Shown here piece after piece: positions 55,132-63,535 of a stretch of DNA of 64,000 nucleotides. The notes under the pieces were generated by a model. It ran no database searches. It was not told the origin of the DNA and was given only the letters and a program-made list of their open reading frames with translations. The stretch is taken from contig JAEXMK010000188.1 in the NCBI GenBank assembly GCA_023444445.1, positions 1 through 64,000 of the forward strand, in the 5' to 3' direction. Position numbers and translations under genes: made by a program. Source of the DNA: Pseudomonadota bacterium. GTDB lineage: Bacteria > Pseudomonadota > Alphaproteobacteria > Rhizobiales > Rhizobiaceae. Every line of letters begins with the position of its first letter. Position 1 is the first letter of the stretch.

Positions 55132-55572
55132 ATGAGCGGTCTGAAATTGCTGGCGCTGGATACTGAAGATCTCTCGATCATTTCGACACATATGCAGGAC
55201 AGCGTCTTCAAGCTGAAGGATGTTGCCTTCGAGCCGAAGCACGGGCAGTTCACGCTGTCCGCCAACCGTTTCGTTTGGGAAAGCACCACCAAAAAGAACC
55301 TGCCGCCAGAGCGCTGCCGCACAGTTGTTTTCCTGAAGCGCGTGTCCGCAGTGCGCTCTCAATCCATCAACTTGGCCGACAGGGAGCAGGTGCTTTCGCT
55401 TCTGGCGATACGCTTCACACCGAACGGCGAAGGCCCTGATGGCCTTGTGGAACTGGCGCTTTCGGGTGGCGGCACCATCGCGCTTGACGTCGAATGCATC
55501 GAGGCGCAGCTAACCGATGTGAGCGGCGCTTGGGAAACCACGACCAAACCGCATCATCCCGACAGCGAATAA
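55132..55572 (+). CDS. DUF2948 family protein
   Basis: 146 aa soluble protein: LKLLALDTEDLSIISTHMQD, SVFKLKDVAFEPKHGQF, TLSANRFVWE and a C-terminal IALDVECIEAQLTDV. The DUF2948 family always seems to lie between murA and hisD in rhizobia; no biochemical role is known. A GAAGGA ribosome site precedes ATG 55132. Confidence 0.85.
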   Translation: MSGLKLLALDTEDLSIISTHMQDSVFKLKDVAFEPKHGQFTLSANRFVWESTTKKNLPPERCRTVVFLKRVSAVRSQSINLADREQVLSLLAIRFTPNGEGPDGLVELALSGGGTIALDVECIEAQLTDVSGAWETTTKPHHPDSE

Positions 55573-55665
55573 GCGTCACGAGCCCTCGCAACGGTTGCCT
55601 TTCCTTGCCGTTTCGATTTATGCCACTTACCAGAGCCGCATTTTCGCGGGCAAGTTCGTGCACCT

Positions 55666-55681
55666 CGCGGGATCACCCGCG
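55666..55681 (+). other. hairpin upstream of hisD
   Basis: CGCGGG (55666-55671) pairs with CCCGCG (55676-55681) around ATCA, 22 bases before the hisD start. No T-run and no His-rich leader peptide is present, so a histidine attenuator is not supported; a weak stop for the DUF2948 transcript or a stabilising stem is possible. Confidence 0.35.
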
Positions 55682-55703
55682 GGGACTATGAAAGGGTAAT
55701 GGC

Positions 55704-57002
55704 GTGGCAATCTGGCTGGAGCGGGCATCGGCTGATTTCGAACAGAAATTCGCGGCCTTCCTGACAACCAAGAGAGAAGTTTCCGAAGACGTCAATGCGA
55801 CTGTTCGCGACATCATCAATGATGTCCGTGATCGCGGCGATGCGGCCCTTGCCCATTATTCCCAGAAATTCGACGGCATTGATTTTACCAAGGTTTCCAT
55901 GCGGGTGACGGCGGATGAAATCGACGCCGCGTTCTTAATGGTCGATACAAACGTCATCCAGGCGCTCGAACTCGCGGCACGACGTATCGAAAAACACCAT
56001 GCGCGGCAGATGCCGAAGGACGACATCTACGAGGACGATATCGGCGTGGGCCTCGGCTCGCGCTGGACCGCCATCGAGGCCGTGGGTCTTTATGTGCCTG
56101 GCGGCACTGCGAGCTATCCAAGTTCGGTGCTGATGAACGCCGTACCGGCAAAGGTCGCCGGCGTGGAGCGTGTCGTCATGGTCGTTCCGGCCAATGGCGG
56201 TGCAGTCAATCCGGCGGTGCTGGCCGCCGCGCGTATTGCCGGTGTCGAGGAAATCTATCGTATCGGCGGCGCGCAGGCAGTCGCCGCACTTGCCTATGGA
56301 ACGGAAACCATCGCGCCGGTCGCCAAGATCGTCGGCCCCGGCAATGCCTATGTGGCGGCCGCCAAGCGGCAGGTTTTCGGTACCGTCGGCATCGACATGA
56401 TCGCCGGGCCTTCCGAAGTGCTTGTGATTGCCGACAAGGACAATGACCCCGACTGGCTGGCCGCCGATCTTCTGGCTCAGGCGGAGCATGATCGCGGTGC
56501 GCAATCCATCCTGATCACCGACAATGCCGAACTCGGCAAGGCGGTGGAAGCAGCCGTCGAGCGGCAGCTGAAGCGCCTGTCTCGTTCCGAGACCGCGGCG
56601 GCGAGCTGGGCGGATTTCGGCGCGATCATTCTGGTCGAAAAACTGACGGACGCCATTCCGCTTGCCAATCGCATTGCCGCCGAGCATCTGGAGCTTGCCG
56701 TCGATGACCCAGATGCGCTGATGGCCCACATCCGAAATGCGGGGGCGATTTTCGTCGGACGTCATACCCCGGAAGTGATCGGCGATTATGTCGGCGGTTC
56801 CAACCATGTTCTGCCGACGGCGCGCTCGGCCCGCTTTTCCTCCGGTCTTTCGGTGCTGGATTTCGTCAAGCGCACTTCGATACTGCGGCTCGGGCCTGAG
56901 CAGTTACGCCAGCTTGCACCGGCGGCGATCACTCTTGCCCACTCGGAGGGGCTGGACGCGCATGCGCGCTCGGTCGCCATTCGCCTCAACCCGGAAAGTT
57001 AA
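55704..57002 (+). CDS. hisD: histidinol dehydrogenase HisD
   Basis: 432 aa; oxidises histidinol to histidine in the last two steps of histidine synthesis. The start is GTG at 55704 after AAAGGG. Motifs: VGLYVPGGTASYPSSVLMNA, RIGGAQAVAALAYGTETIAP, KIVGPGNAYVAAAKRQVFG, DMIAGPSEVLVIAD and VGGSNHVLPTARSARFSSGL. Not clustered with other his genes; followed by the UPF0262 gene after three bases. Confidence 0.97.
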   Translation: MAIWLERASADFEQKFAAFLTTKREVSEDVNATVRDIINDVRDRGDAALAHYSQKFDGIDFTKVSMRVTADEIDAAFLMVDTNVIQALELAARRIEKHHARQMPKDDIYEDDIGVGLGSRWTAIEAVGLYVPGGTASYPSSVLMNAVPAKVAGVERVVMVVPANGGAVNPAVLAAARIAGVEEIYRIGGAQAVAALAYGTETIAPVAKIVGPGNAYVAAAKRQVFGTVGIDMIAGPSEVLVIADKDNDPDWLAADLLAQAEHDRGAQSILITDNAELGKAVEAAVERQLKRLSRSETAAASWADFGAIILVEKLTDAIPLANRIAAEHLELAVDDPDALMAHIRNAGAIFVGRHTPEVIGDYVGGSNHVLPTARSARFSSGLSVLDFVKRTSILRLGPEQLRQLAPAAITLAHSEGLDAHARSVAIRLNPES

Positions 57003-57005
57003 GCG

Positions 57006-57479
57006 ATGGCTTCAGGCGACTTCCGGCTCTGCGACGTGGTACTGGACGACAGCATCGGCCGGTCTACACCCGATGTGGAGCACGAACGCGCCGTCGCCAT
57101 TTTCGACCTGATCGAAGAAAACACCTTTGAGCCTGCCGGGCATGACGGCGGGCCCTACCGGCTGCATATATCGCTCGTCGATTCCAAACTGGTCTTCTCG
57201 ATCAAGACCGAAGACGATACCGATGTCTCCACCCATATCCTGTCGCTGACGCCGTTCCGCCGCATCATCAAGGATTATTTCCTGATCTGCGAAAGCTATT
57301 ACGAGGCGATCCGCTCGTCGACGCCAAGCCAGATCGAGGCGATCGACATGGGCCGGCGTGGTATTCACAATGACGGTTCGCAGACGCTGATGGACCGGCT
57401 GTCCGGAAAGATAAAGGTGGATTTCGACACGGCGCGCCGCCTCTTCACCCTTGTCTGCGTGCTTTATTGGCGGGGTTAG
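57006..57479 (+). CDS. UPF0262 family protein
   Basis: 157 aa, conserved alphaproteobacterial protein ([71 protein letters not shown]). No known activity. Follows hisD by three bases and precedes the phosphatase by two, so the three are translated together. Confidence 0.9.
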   Translation: MASGDFRLCDVVLDDSIGRSTPDVEHERAVAIFDLIEENTFEPAGHDGGPYRLHISLVDSKLVFSIKTEDDTDVSTHILSLTPFRRIIKDYFLICESYYEAIRSSTPSQIEAIDMGRRGIHNDGSQTLMDRLSGKIKVDFDTARRLFTLVCVLYWRG

Positions 57480-57481
57480 AG

Positions 57482-57970
57482 ATGAGCGATCCTGCCGCAG
57501 CACCGAATGAAGGGCGAGCGCCGAAATCGGTTCTTTTCATGTGCGGCATGAATTCCATCCGATCCCCCATGGCCGAGGTGATTGCCAAACGACTGGTGGC
57601 GCCTGGCATCTACATTCAGTCGGCCGGTGTGCGGGCGGGCGAGCGCGACCCTTTTGTCGATGCGGTGCTGGAGGAGCAGGGCTTTTCGCTCGGCAAACAT
57701 AAACCGCGCACTCTGGACGAGATCGAGGATGATTTTTTCGATCTAATCATTACATTAACACCAGAAGCGCATCACGCCGCACTGGAACTGACGCGCTCGA
57801 ACTCTCTCGATGTGGTCTATTGGCCCACCATGGATCCGACGGTGACGACGGGCACGCGGGAGCAAATTCTCGACGCCTATCGCGAGGTGCGGGATCATCT
57901 TGCAAAACTGATCGCCGAGCGCCTGCCAAAGCGGCAGCAGCCGGTGGCGGATACGCTTTCAAAAGACTGA
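57482..57970 (+). CDS. low-molecular-weight tyrosine phosphatase-like protein
   Basis: 162 aa. The P-loop CGMNSIRS fits CX5R(S/T) with the nucleophilic Cys at about residue 26. An Asp in the C-terminal part (YWPTMDPT) could be the general acid. The family includes protein tyrosine phosphatases and arsenate reductases; the sequence does not decide between them. Start at ATG 57482. In rhizobia it is always between UPF0262 and infA. Confidence 0.8.
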   Translation: MSDPAAAPNEGRAPKSVLFMCGMNSIRSPMAEVIAKRLVAPGIYIQSAGVRAGERDPFVDAVLEEQGFSLGKHKPRTLDEIEDDFFDLIITLTPEAHHAALELTRSNSLDVVYWPTMDPTVTTGTREQILDAYREVRDHLAKLIAERLPKRQQPVADTLSKD

Positions 57971-58113
57971 AAACGGCCTCGGCCTCTGAAAATCGATCGC
58001 GATTTTCGCGCCGATGCTTTAGAGGTTCACAAATGTGCCGGGATTGTGTAGTTTCCGCGCAATTTTCCCGGACAGGACACGTCCGGCACTATCAACAGGA
58101 AGAAAACCCTTAC

Positions 58114-58332
58114 ATGACAAAAGAAGAAGTCCTTGAATTCCCGGGCATCGTAACCGAATTGCTGCCGAACGCAACGTTCCGCGTGAAGCTTGAGAACGAG
58201 CACGAAATCATCGCCCACACGGCGGGCCGCATGCGCAAGAACCGTATCCGCGTTTTGGCGGGCGACAAGGTGCTGGTCGAAATGACGCCTTACGACCTGA
58301 CCAAGGGCCGCATCACCTATCGCTTCAAGTAA
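58114..58332 (+). CDS. infA: translation initiation factor IF-1
   Basis: 72 aa S1/OB-fold protein: [62 protein letters not shown] at 58114 follows AGGAAG; the long frame upstream is not coding. Essential and highly expressed. Confidence 0.98.
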   Translation: MTKEEVLEFPGIVTELLPNATFRVKLENEHEIIAHTAGRMRKNRIRVLAGDKVLVEMTPYDLTKGRITYRFK

Positions 58333-58365
58333 TCCACGTTCCGCAACGGACGGCCGGGCCGCGCA

Positions 58366-58989
58366 ATGACCAATTCAAAACAAAAGCTCGTTCTGGCATC
58401 CGGTTCGCCGCGGCGTCTGGAACTGCTGCATCAGATCGGTATCGAACCGGCGCGTCTGATGCCGATGGATATTGACGAGACACCCGCAAAGCTCGAGCAT
58501 CCGCGCACGCTCTGCCGCCGTCTGTCACTGCAGAAGGCGGAAGCCGCGCAGGCGGCGCTGAAGGGCGAGCTGGCGTGGAAAGACGCCTATGTTCTGGGCT
58601 CCGATACCGTGGTCGCCGTTGGCCGCCGCATCGTCGGCAAGGCGGAATATACGGAAGAGGCCTCAGCGGCGCTGCATCTCCTCTCGGGGCGCAGTCATTG
58701 GGTCTATACCGGCATCTGCCTCGTGACCCCTGGCGGCAAAATCCGCCAGAAGGTGGCGGAGACCAAGGTGCGTTTCAAGCGCCTCTCCACGCGCGAGATC
58801 GATGCTTACATCGCGTCTGGCCAATGGCGTGGCAAGGCGGGAGCCTATGGCATTCAGGGTATTGCCGGCGCATTCGTGCAGAAGCTGACCGGTTCCTACA
58901 CCAATGTTGTCGGACTGCCGCTCTATGAGACCATGTCGCTTCTTTCCGGTGAAGGGTTCGAGGTGACTTCGGGCTGGCTCGAAGGATAG
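58366..58989 (+). CDS. Maf-like nucleotide pyrophosphatase
   Basis: 207 aa Maf/YhdE/YceF family. Motifs: LVLASGSPRRLELLHQIGI at the N-terminus, VLGSDTVVAVGRRIVGKAE, and YTGICLVTPGGK. It sanitises non-canonical nucleotides or modified pyrimidine/guanine nucleotides; the sub-type is not decided here. Three bases before yacG. Confidence 0.9.
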   Translation: MTNSKQKLVLASGSPRRLELLHQIGIEPARLMPMDIDETPAKLEHPRTLCRRLSLQKAEAAQAALKGELAWKDAYVLGSDTVVAVGRRIVGKAEYTEEASAALHLLSGRSHWVYTGICLVTPGGKIRQKVAETKVRFKRLSTREIDAYIASGQWRGKAGAYGIQGIAGAFVQKLTGSYTNVVGLPLYETMSLLSGEGFEVTSGWLEG

Positions 58990-58992
58990 GCC

Positions 58993-59217
58993 ATGGCAAA
59001 ATCTCCCGAAGGCGTCGGAAAAGTCACGCCGCTTCGCAAAACCCAGCCATGTCCGGAATGTGGCCGGCCGTCGACGCGTGAGGACTATCCCTTCTGTTCG
59101 GATCGCTGCCGCTCGCTCGATCTTGCCCGCTGGCTGAACGGCTCCTACGCCATTCCCGTTGCGGACGATGAAAGCAGCGCCGGCGGACAGGACGGCGGCA
59201 AGAACAACTCCGAATGA
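58993..59217 (+). CDS. yacG: DNA gyrase inhibitor YacG
   Basis: 74 aa; a treble-clef zinc finger of four Cys (CPECG followed by FCSDRCR) and the family tail [15 protein letters not shown]. YacG binds GyrB and inhibits gyrase in E. coli. It starts three bases after the Maf gene. Confidence 0.93.
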   Translation: MAKSPEGVGKVTPLRKTQPCPECGRPSTREDYPFCSDRCRSLDLARWLNGSYAIPVADDESSAGGQDGGKNNSE

Positions 59218-59224
59218 GAACCTG

Positions 59225-59247
59225 CACCGCCGAAAACTTCGGCAGTG
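59225..59247 (+). terminator. possible terminator after yacG
   Basis: GCCGAA (59229-59234) pairs with TTCGGC (59238-59243), extended across one mismatch by CAC/GTG (59225-59227/59245-59247). No clear T-run follows, though the sequence is AT-rich. It would end the murA-yacG cluster. Confidence 0.45.
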
Positions 59248-59366
59248 AATTGCATAAGATTTTCAGAGCCACCGCTCACACCACATATTCGCCGGGTTTC
59301 CGACAGCCCGAAAAACCATATGAGAACCGGCTGACGCTTTTTCCGCCAGCCCTTTAAGGTCTTGCG

Positions 59367-60200
59367 ATGGACGCAGGCTTGCAAAAGAGAGTGAGCCATG
59401 GCGCGCTGCTGTTTGCGGTGCTGGCCGTTTGCCTTGCCATAGGCGCGACGGTGCTGCTGGCCAACGACAAGAAGCACCTTAAAAGCCTGCTGGCCTATCT
59501 CAATCTGGCGCCCGCCATACAGTCCACCACGCCACCGAAGATGAAGCCCGTCAAGCGGCAGAAACTCGCCGTCCAAAAAGTCTTTCTGCCGCCGCATCTG
59601 CTGAAGGTCGAGCAAGTGGGCGACAGAGCATCTTTCGCCCGCGATTTCGTTGTTTCCGGCAACGAGCTTTGCGACCGCTTTACCGCCGCAGGTTTCTCCA
59701 ACCCGCGGGGCTGGCACGCAAGCCCGGTCAAAATCCGCAGTTTCGAATGCATGGCCGATCTTGCGGCGGGAAACGCATCAAACCCGGTCGAACGGGCATC
59801 GCTCTTTCTTGAAATCAGGGGCGAAGCCTCGGGAGAAATTCGCTCCATCAGGATAAAGGCCGTTGCGCCCGAGACACCGGACGGGGCGACCGTTCTGACG
59901 AAGCTCGATGAAGCACTCACCATGATTATCGGACAGACACGCTGGGCCGATCTAGCGGACATGCTGGAGCCGGCACGTCGGATGCAGCCCTATCAGGCAC
60001 AACATTTCGGTATTTCGGTTTCCATAAAAGCGGAACCGACGGCGTCGCATCGCCTGAACGTGATTTTGCTTGCAAGCGAACAATCGCCGGGGGTGAAGCT
60101 GACACGCAGCTTCTTTGACCGGGATGACTGGCTTAGCTCAGCCGCTCCACTGGATCGGCCGGCGCTCTATCCTTCCGTCAATAAAGACCGTGTCCGGTGA
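59367..60200 (+). CDS. membrane-anchored protein of unknown function
   Basis: 277 aa. A short cytoplasmic start then one membrane helix (ALLFAVLAVCLAIGATVLLA, residues 13-32), a basic Pro-containing linker and a periplasmic domain with two cysteines (NELCDRFTAAGF, RSFECMADLA), possibly disulfide-bonded. It is restricted to rhizobia as far as I recall (perhaps DUF6030). It converges with galE 12 bases later. No function can be assigned. Confidence 0.7.
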   Translation: MDAGLQKRVSHGALLFAVLAVCLAIGATVLLANDKKHLKSLLAYLNLAPAIQSTTPPKMKPVKRQKLAVQKVFLPPHLLKVEQVGDRASFARDFVVSGNELCDRFTAAGFSNPRGWHASPVKIRSFECMADLAAGNASNPVERASLFLEIRGEASGEIRSIRIKAVAPETPDGATVLTKLDEALTMIIGQTRWADLADMLEPARRMQPYQAQHFGISVSIKAEPTASHRLNVILLASEQSPGVKLTRSFFDRDDWLSSAAPLDRPALYPSVNKDRVR

Positions 60201-60212
60201 GGCAAAGGCCGC

Positions 60213-61244
60213 TCAGCCTATCGCTGCCAGCTTGCGCCGCACCGGCGGAATCCTGTCGCTTTGATGGCCCTGACGCTTGGCCTCCCACTGAAGTGCTGTG
60301 CGAACAATTGTCGCCAGATCGTTGAAGCGGGGACGCCAGCCCAGTTCCGACTGGATACGCGACGAATCCGCCACCATGGCCGCGATGTCGCCCGGACGGC
60401 GCGGACAATGGATGATCGGAAAATCGCGTCCCGATTCCCGCTGCACGGCCTGCAGGACGTCCAGAACCGAATAACCAACGCCATAACCGCAATTGAGTGT
60501 GCGGGTGCCACCACCAGCGCGCAGATGCGCCATGGCGAGCATATGGGCGTCGATCAGGTCGCTGACATGAATATAGTCGCGGACGCCGGTGCCATCGGCG
60601 GTCGGGTAATCGGTTCCGTAAACTTCCAATTGGCCGCGGCGACCGGTTGCGGCTTCACAGGCGACTTTGATGAGGTTTGCCACGCCCGTGGGGGAAGGCC
60701 CGGCGCGGCCCTGCGGGTCGGCTCCGGCTACGTTGAAATAACGCAGTGCCACATAGTTGAAATCATGCGCCTTGACGACATCACGCAGCATGATCTCGGA
60801 AGCGAGTTTCGATAGGCCGTAAGGGTTCTCAGGGCTCAGGACCGCTGTCTCCGGAACCGGGCCGTCGAAGGGCTGGTTTCCATAGACGGCGGCTGTCGAG
60901 GAGAAGATGAAATTGCGGATGCCATGGGCAACCGCCGCAGCGACGAGGGCGCGGGTCGTGCCCGTATTGTTTTCGTAATATTCGAGTGGCTGGCTGATCG
61001 ATTCAGGAACGCTGACTGAGCCTGCGAAGTGGAAGATGGTCTCGATCTGGTTTTCTTCGAAAATCTGGTCCAGCAGGGCGCGGTCCGCCACGTCGCCCAG
61101 ATAAAAACGCGCCGCTGGCGCAACAGCCCAGCGCGACCCCGTCGAAAGCCGGTCGACAACAACGACCTCTTCCCCGGCATCGAGCAAAGCCCACACCATG
61201 TGGCTTCCTATATAACCGGCCCCACCCGTGACCAGAACAGCCAT
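60213..61244 (-). CDS. galE: UDP-glucose 4-epimerase GalE/ExoB
   Basis: 343 aa short-chain dehydrogenase/reductase. N-terminal NAD motif GGAGYIGSHM and the catalytic YxxxK in ENPYGLSKLASE; also SSTAAVYGNQP. Interconverts UDP-glucose and UDP-galactose, supplying galactose for EPS/LPS. Whether it corresponds to exoB or galE of a given species cannot be told from sequence alone. Confidence 0.93.
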   Translation of the reverse strand: MAVLVTGGAGYIGSHMVWALLDAGEEVVVVDRLSTGSRWAVAPAARFYLGDVADRALLDQIFEENQIETIFHFAGSVSVPESISQPLEYYENNTGTTRALVAAAVAHGIRNFIFSSTAAVYGNQPFDGPVPETAVLSPENPYGLSKLASEIMLRDVVKAHDFNYVALRYFNVAGADPQGRAGPSPTGVANLIKVACEAATGRRGQLEVYGTDYPTADGTGVRDYIHVSDLIDAHMLAMAHLRAGGGTRTLNCGYGVGYSVLDVLQAVQRESGRDFPIIHCPRRPGDIAAMVADSSRIQSELGWRPRFNDLATIVRTALQWEAKRQGHQSDRIPPVRRKLAAIG

Positions 61245-61441
61245 GACAATACTTCCCTGTTTGCTTTTCTTGAGCCTATCAAAGCCAATAATTCTTCATC
61301 ATTGATTACTTGCACAGCGAATATACAACCGAGCGCCCGCCCCATTAAAAAGGTGGCTTACGATTGGTTAGCGCAATGAGTTTCTTTTTAGTGATTAGAT
61401 GAAAATGTTCTCATAAATGGAACAAGGAGCGAATACCACAG

Positions 61442-61476
61442 AAAAAGCCCCACGTCGATGGTTACGCCGTGGGGTT
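61442..61476 (-). terminator. rho-independent terminator of the aminotransferase gene
   Basis: CCCCACG (61448-61454) pairs with CGTGGGG (61468-61474), extended by an outer G-U and A-T, loop 13 bases. On the minus strand C and five T follow. It lies 97 bases after the aminotransferase stop, inside the 329-bp gap 61245-61573. The rest of that gap is the galE leader and shows no other element. Confidence 0.8.
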
Positions 61477-61573
61477 GCAGTTATAGGTCTTCGCTGTGAT
61501 TTTGTTGCCGATTTCCCTACCGCAGCGCGATGCCCTGCCCTGCAGGGGACACCGTTGTCAGGAAGATCGAGGC

Positions 61574-62740
61574 TCACCTGCCGAGAATGTAGGATGCCAG
61601 CCGATCGGCCGCATCTTCTATCTGCCTGGGGTTGCGCAGGAAGCAGGCGCGCAGGAACAGTTCGCCGCCCGGGCCGAAAGCGGTACCGGGCGCTAGGCCG
61701 ACGCCGGTCTTGTCGACGACATCGAGCGCCGTGGCGCGGCTGTCCGTGACGCCGTCGATCTTGAGGAAAGCGTAAAGGGCGCCATCCGGCTTCAAGGTTT
61801 CCACACGGTTCGTGGCTATCAGCGCGTCGCAAAGAATGTCGCGAGAGGTCAAGGCACGGTCGTAGTTCTCGCGGATGAAACCATCGCCATGGTCGAGCGC
61901 GGCAACAGCACCGCGCTGCATGAATTGCGCCACGCCTGACGTGGAATATTGAATGAGGTTTTCGATCACCTGACCGATGGCGGGCGGCGCAACAAGCCAG
62001 CCGACGCGCCAGCCGGTCATGGACCAGTTCTTCGAGAAGGAATTGGCAAAGACGATCTTGTCGTCCGGCTCCATCACGTCGAGGAAGGACGGCGCGCGGC
62101 TGCCGGCATAGTGGTAGAGTGCATAGATTTCGTCAGCGACGATCCACAGATCGTGTTTGCGGGCGAGCGCCAGAACGTCACGGAGGTTGTCGCGTGTTGC
62201 CGTCCATCCCGTGGGGTTGGAGGGCGTGTTGATGAAAAGCGCCTTCGTCTTGCCGGTGATCGCGCTTTCCAACCTGTCGATATCCAGATCCCAGCGGCCA
62301 TCGCGGAAATCGATACCGACCGGAACCGCCTTCGCGCCGGCCACGCCAATGGCGGCAACGATATTGGGCCAGGTGGGTGAGAGATACACCATCTCGTCGC
62401 CCGGCGAGGTGAGCGCCTGCACGGCAAGCACGATCGCCTGCATACCGGAGCCGGTAGCATAGAAATGCTCCAGCGGCAGCGACGCCGCGAAATGGCGCTC
62501 GTAATAACGGCTCAGCGCCTGCCGCAGTTCGGGAATGCCACGCTGCCAGGTATAAAAAGTTTCGCCGTTGTTCAAGCCGTCAATGGCCGCCTGATTAATG
62601 AAATCGGGGCTTGGCAGATCGCCTTCGCCAACCCAGAGCGGCAGCAGGTTGTCCCGGCCGCGGGCATAGTTCACGACTTCGACGATACCGCTCTCGGGAG
62701 CCGCCAGAGAGCGCGCACTCAGACTGTTCAAAACCGACAT
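61574..62740 (-). CDS. class I pyridoxal-phosphate aminotransferase
   Basis: 388 aa from ATG 62740 (GGAG eight bases before). AspAT fold-type I motifs: ATGSGMQAIVLAVQALTSPG, FINTPSNPTGWTATRD, WIVADEIYALYHYAG, the PLP lysine in ANSFSKNWSMTGWRVGW and the C-terminal Arg in LFLRACFLRNP. The amino donor is not readable; the class is broad (aspartate, aromatic, alanine or other amino acids). Stands alone. Confidence 0.88.
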   Translation of the reverse strand: MSVLNSLSARSLAAPESGIVEVVNYARGRDNLLPLWVGEGDLPSPDFINQAAIDGLNNGETFYTWQRGIPELRQALSRYYERHFAASLPLEHFYATGSGMQAIVLAVQALTSPGDEMVYLSPTWPNIVAAIGVAGAKAVPVGIDFRDGRWDLDIDRLESAITGKTKALFINTPSNPTGWTATRDNLRDVLALARKHDLWIVADEIYALYHYAGSRAPSFLDVMEPDDKIVFANSFSKNWSMTGWRVGWLVAPPAIGQVIENLIQYSTSGVAQFMQRGAVAALDHGDGFIRENYDRALTSRDILCDALIATNRVETLKPDGALYAFLKIDGVTDSRATALDVVDKTGVGLAPGTAFGPGGELFLRACFLRNPRQIEDAADRLASYILGR

Positions 62741-62846
62741 TAAAGACACTCCATTTCGTGCCTTCTTATCGCATCGCATCCGCCATGTGCATGATAATCC
62801 GTGAGGCGATCATGGATTTTCTTTATGGATCATCCCGTCAGGAGAT

Positions 62847-62867
62847 CGCCGGCCGCACGGGCCGGCG
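62847..62867 (-). other. GC-rich hairpin downstream of mscL
   Basis: CGCCGGCC (62847-62854) pairs with GGCCGGCG (62860-62867), 8 bp with a 5-base loop, about 22 bases after the mscL stop on the minus strand. No T-run follows; it may still act as a weak terminator or 3' stabiliser. Confidence 0.45.
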
Positions 62868-62888
62868 GTTAAACGAGATATATCTGGC

Positions 62889-63317
62889 TCAGCGCGTCTT
62901 CAGCAGATCGCGAATTTCGGTAAGGAGCCGGACGTCTTCCGGCGGCGGGGCAGCTGCCGGCTTTTCCTCGACCTTCTTGCGTTCGACGGACTGCCGCAGC
63001 GTGTTGATGCCCTTGACCATCAGAAAAATGATCCAGGCAAGGATAAGGAAGTTGATCACAGCGGTGATGAAGCTTCCATAAGCGAAGACGGCGCCCTGAG
63101 CGCGCGCAGCTTCCAGCGACGGCGCCGTGACATTGGCGCTTAACGGTAAGAAGTAGTTAGAAAAATCGAACCCGCCGAAGATCGCGCCGACGATAGGCAT
63201 GATCAGATCTTTGACGACGGAGTCGACAATCTTGCTGAAAGCGGCACCGATAATAACACCCACGGCAAGATCCATGACATTGCCGCGGGCAATGAAGGTT
63301 TTAAATTCGTTAAGCAT
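62889..63317 (-). CDS. mscL: large-conductance mechanosensitive channel MscL
   Basis: 142 aa. First helix [20 protein letters not shown] then [20 protein letters not shown] is the MscL pore signature; a second helix and the charged C-terminal bundle ([12 protein letters not shown]) follow. Releases solutes under hypo-osmotic shock. Confidence 0.97.
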   Translation of the reverse strand: MLNEFKTFIARGNVMDLAVGVIIGAAFSKIVDSVVKDLIMPIVGAIFGGFDFSNYFLPLSANVTAPSLEAARAQGAVFAYGSFITAVINFLILAWIIFLMVKGINTLRQSVERKKVEEKPAAAPPPEDVRLLTEIRDLLKTR

Positions 63318-63535
63318 TCAGATTGTCCCTCTCTCCTGCTTCACGAGCTGAAGCTATGTGACTGTCCCTACAGCTTCGACCATACAGATTCGCTGACCCA
63401 TTTGGAATTCGTCAAGATTGCATTTATTAGCTTTTTTGCACGCTGATCTTGAACTTTATGATCAGAGCACGCTCATTCTCAAGGGGGCGGATTTCGCCTA
63501 TGCTGATATAAGGAATTCCTGCATGGGGAGGATGC

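Noticed and set aside
55666-55703. Histidine attenuator before hisD
   Set aside because: There is a hairpin, but no leader peptide with repeated His codons and no T-run.
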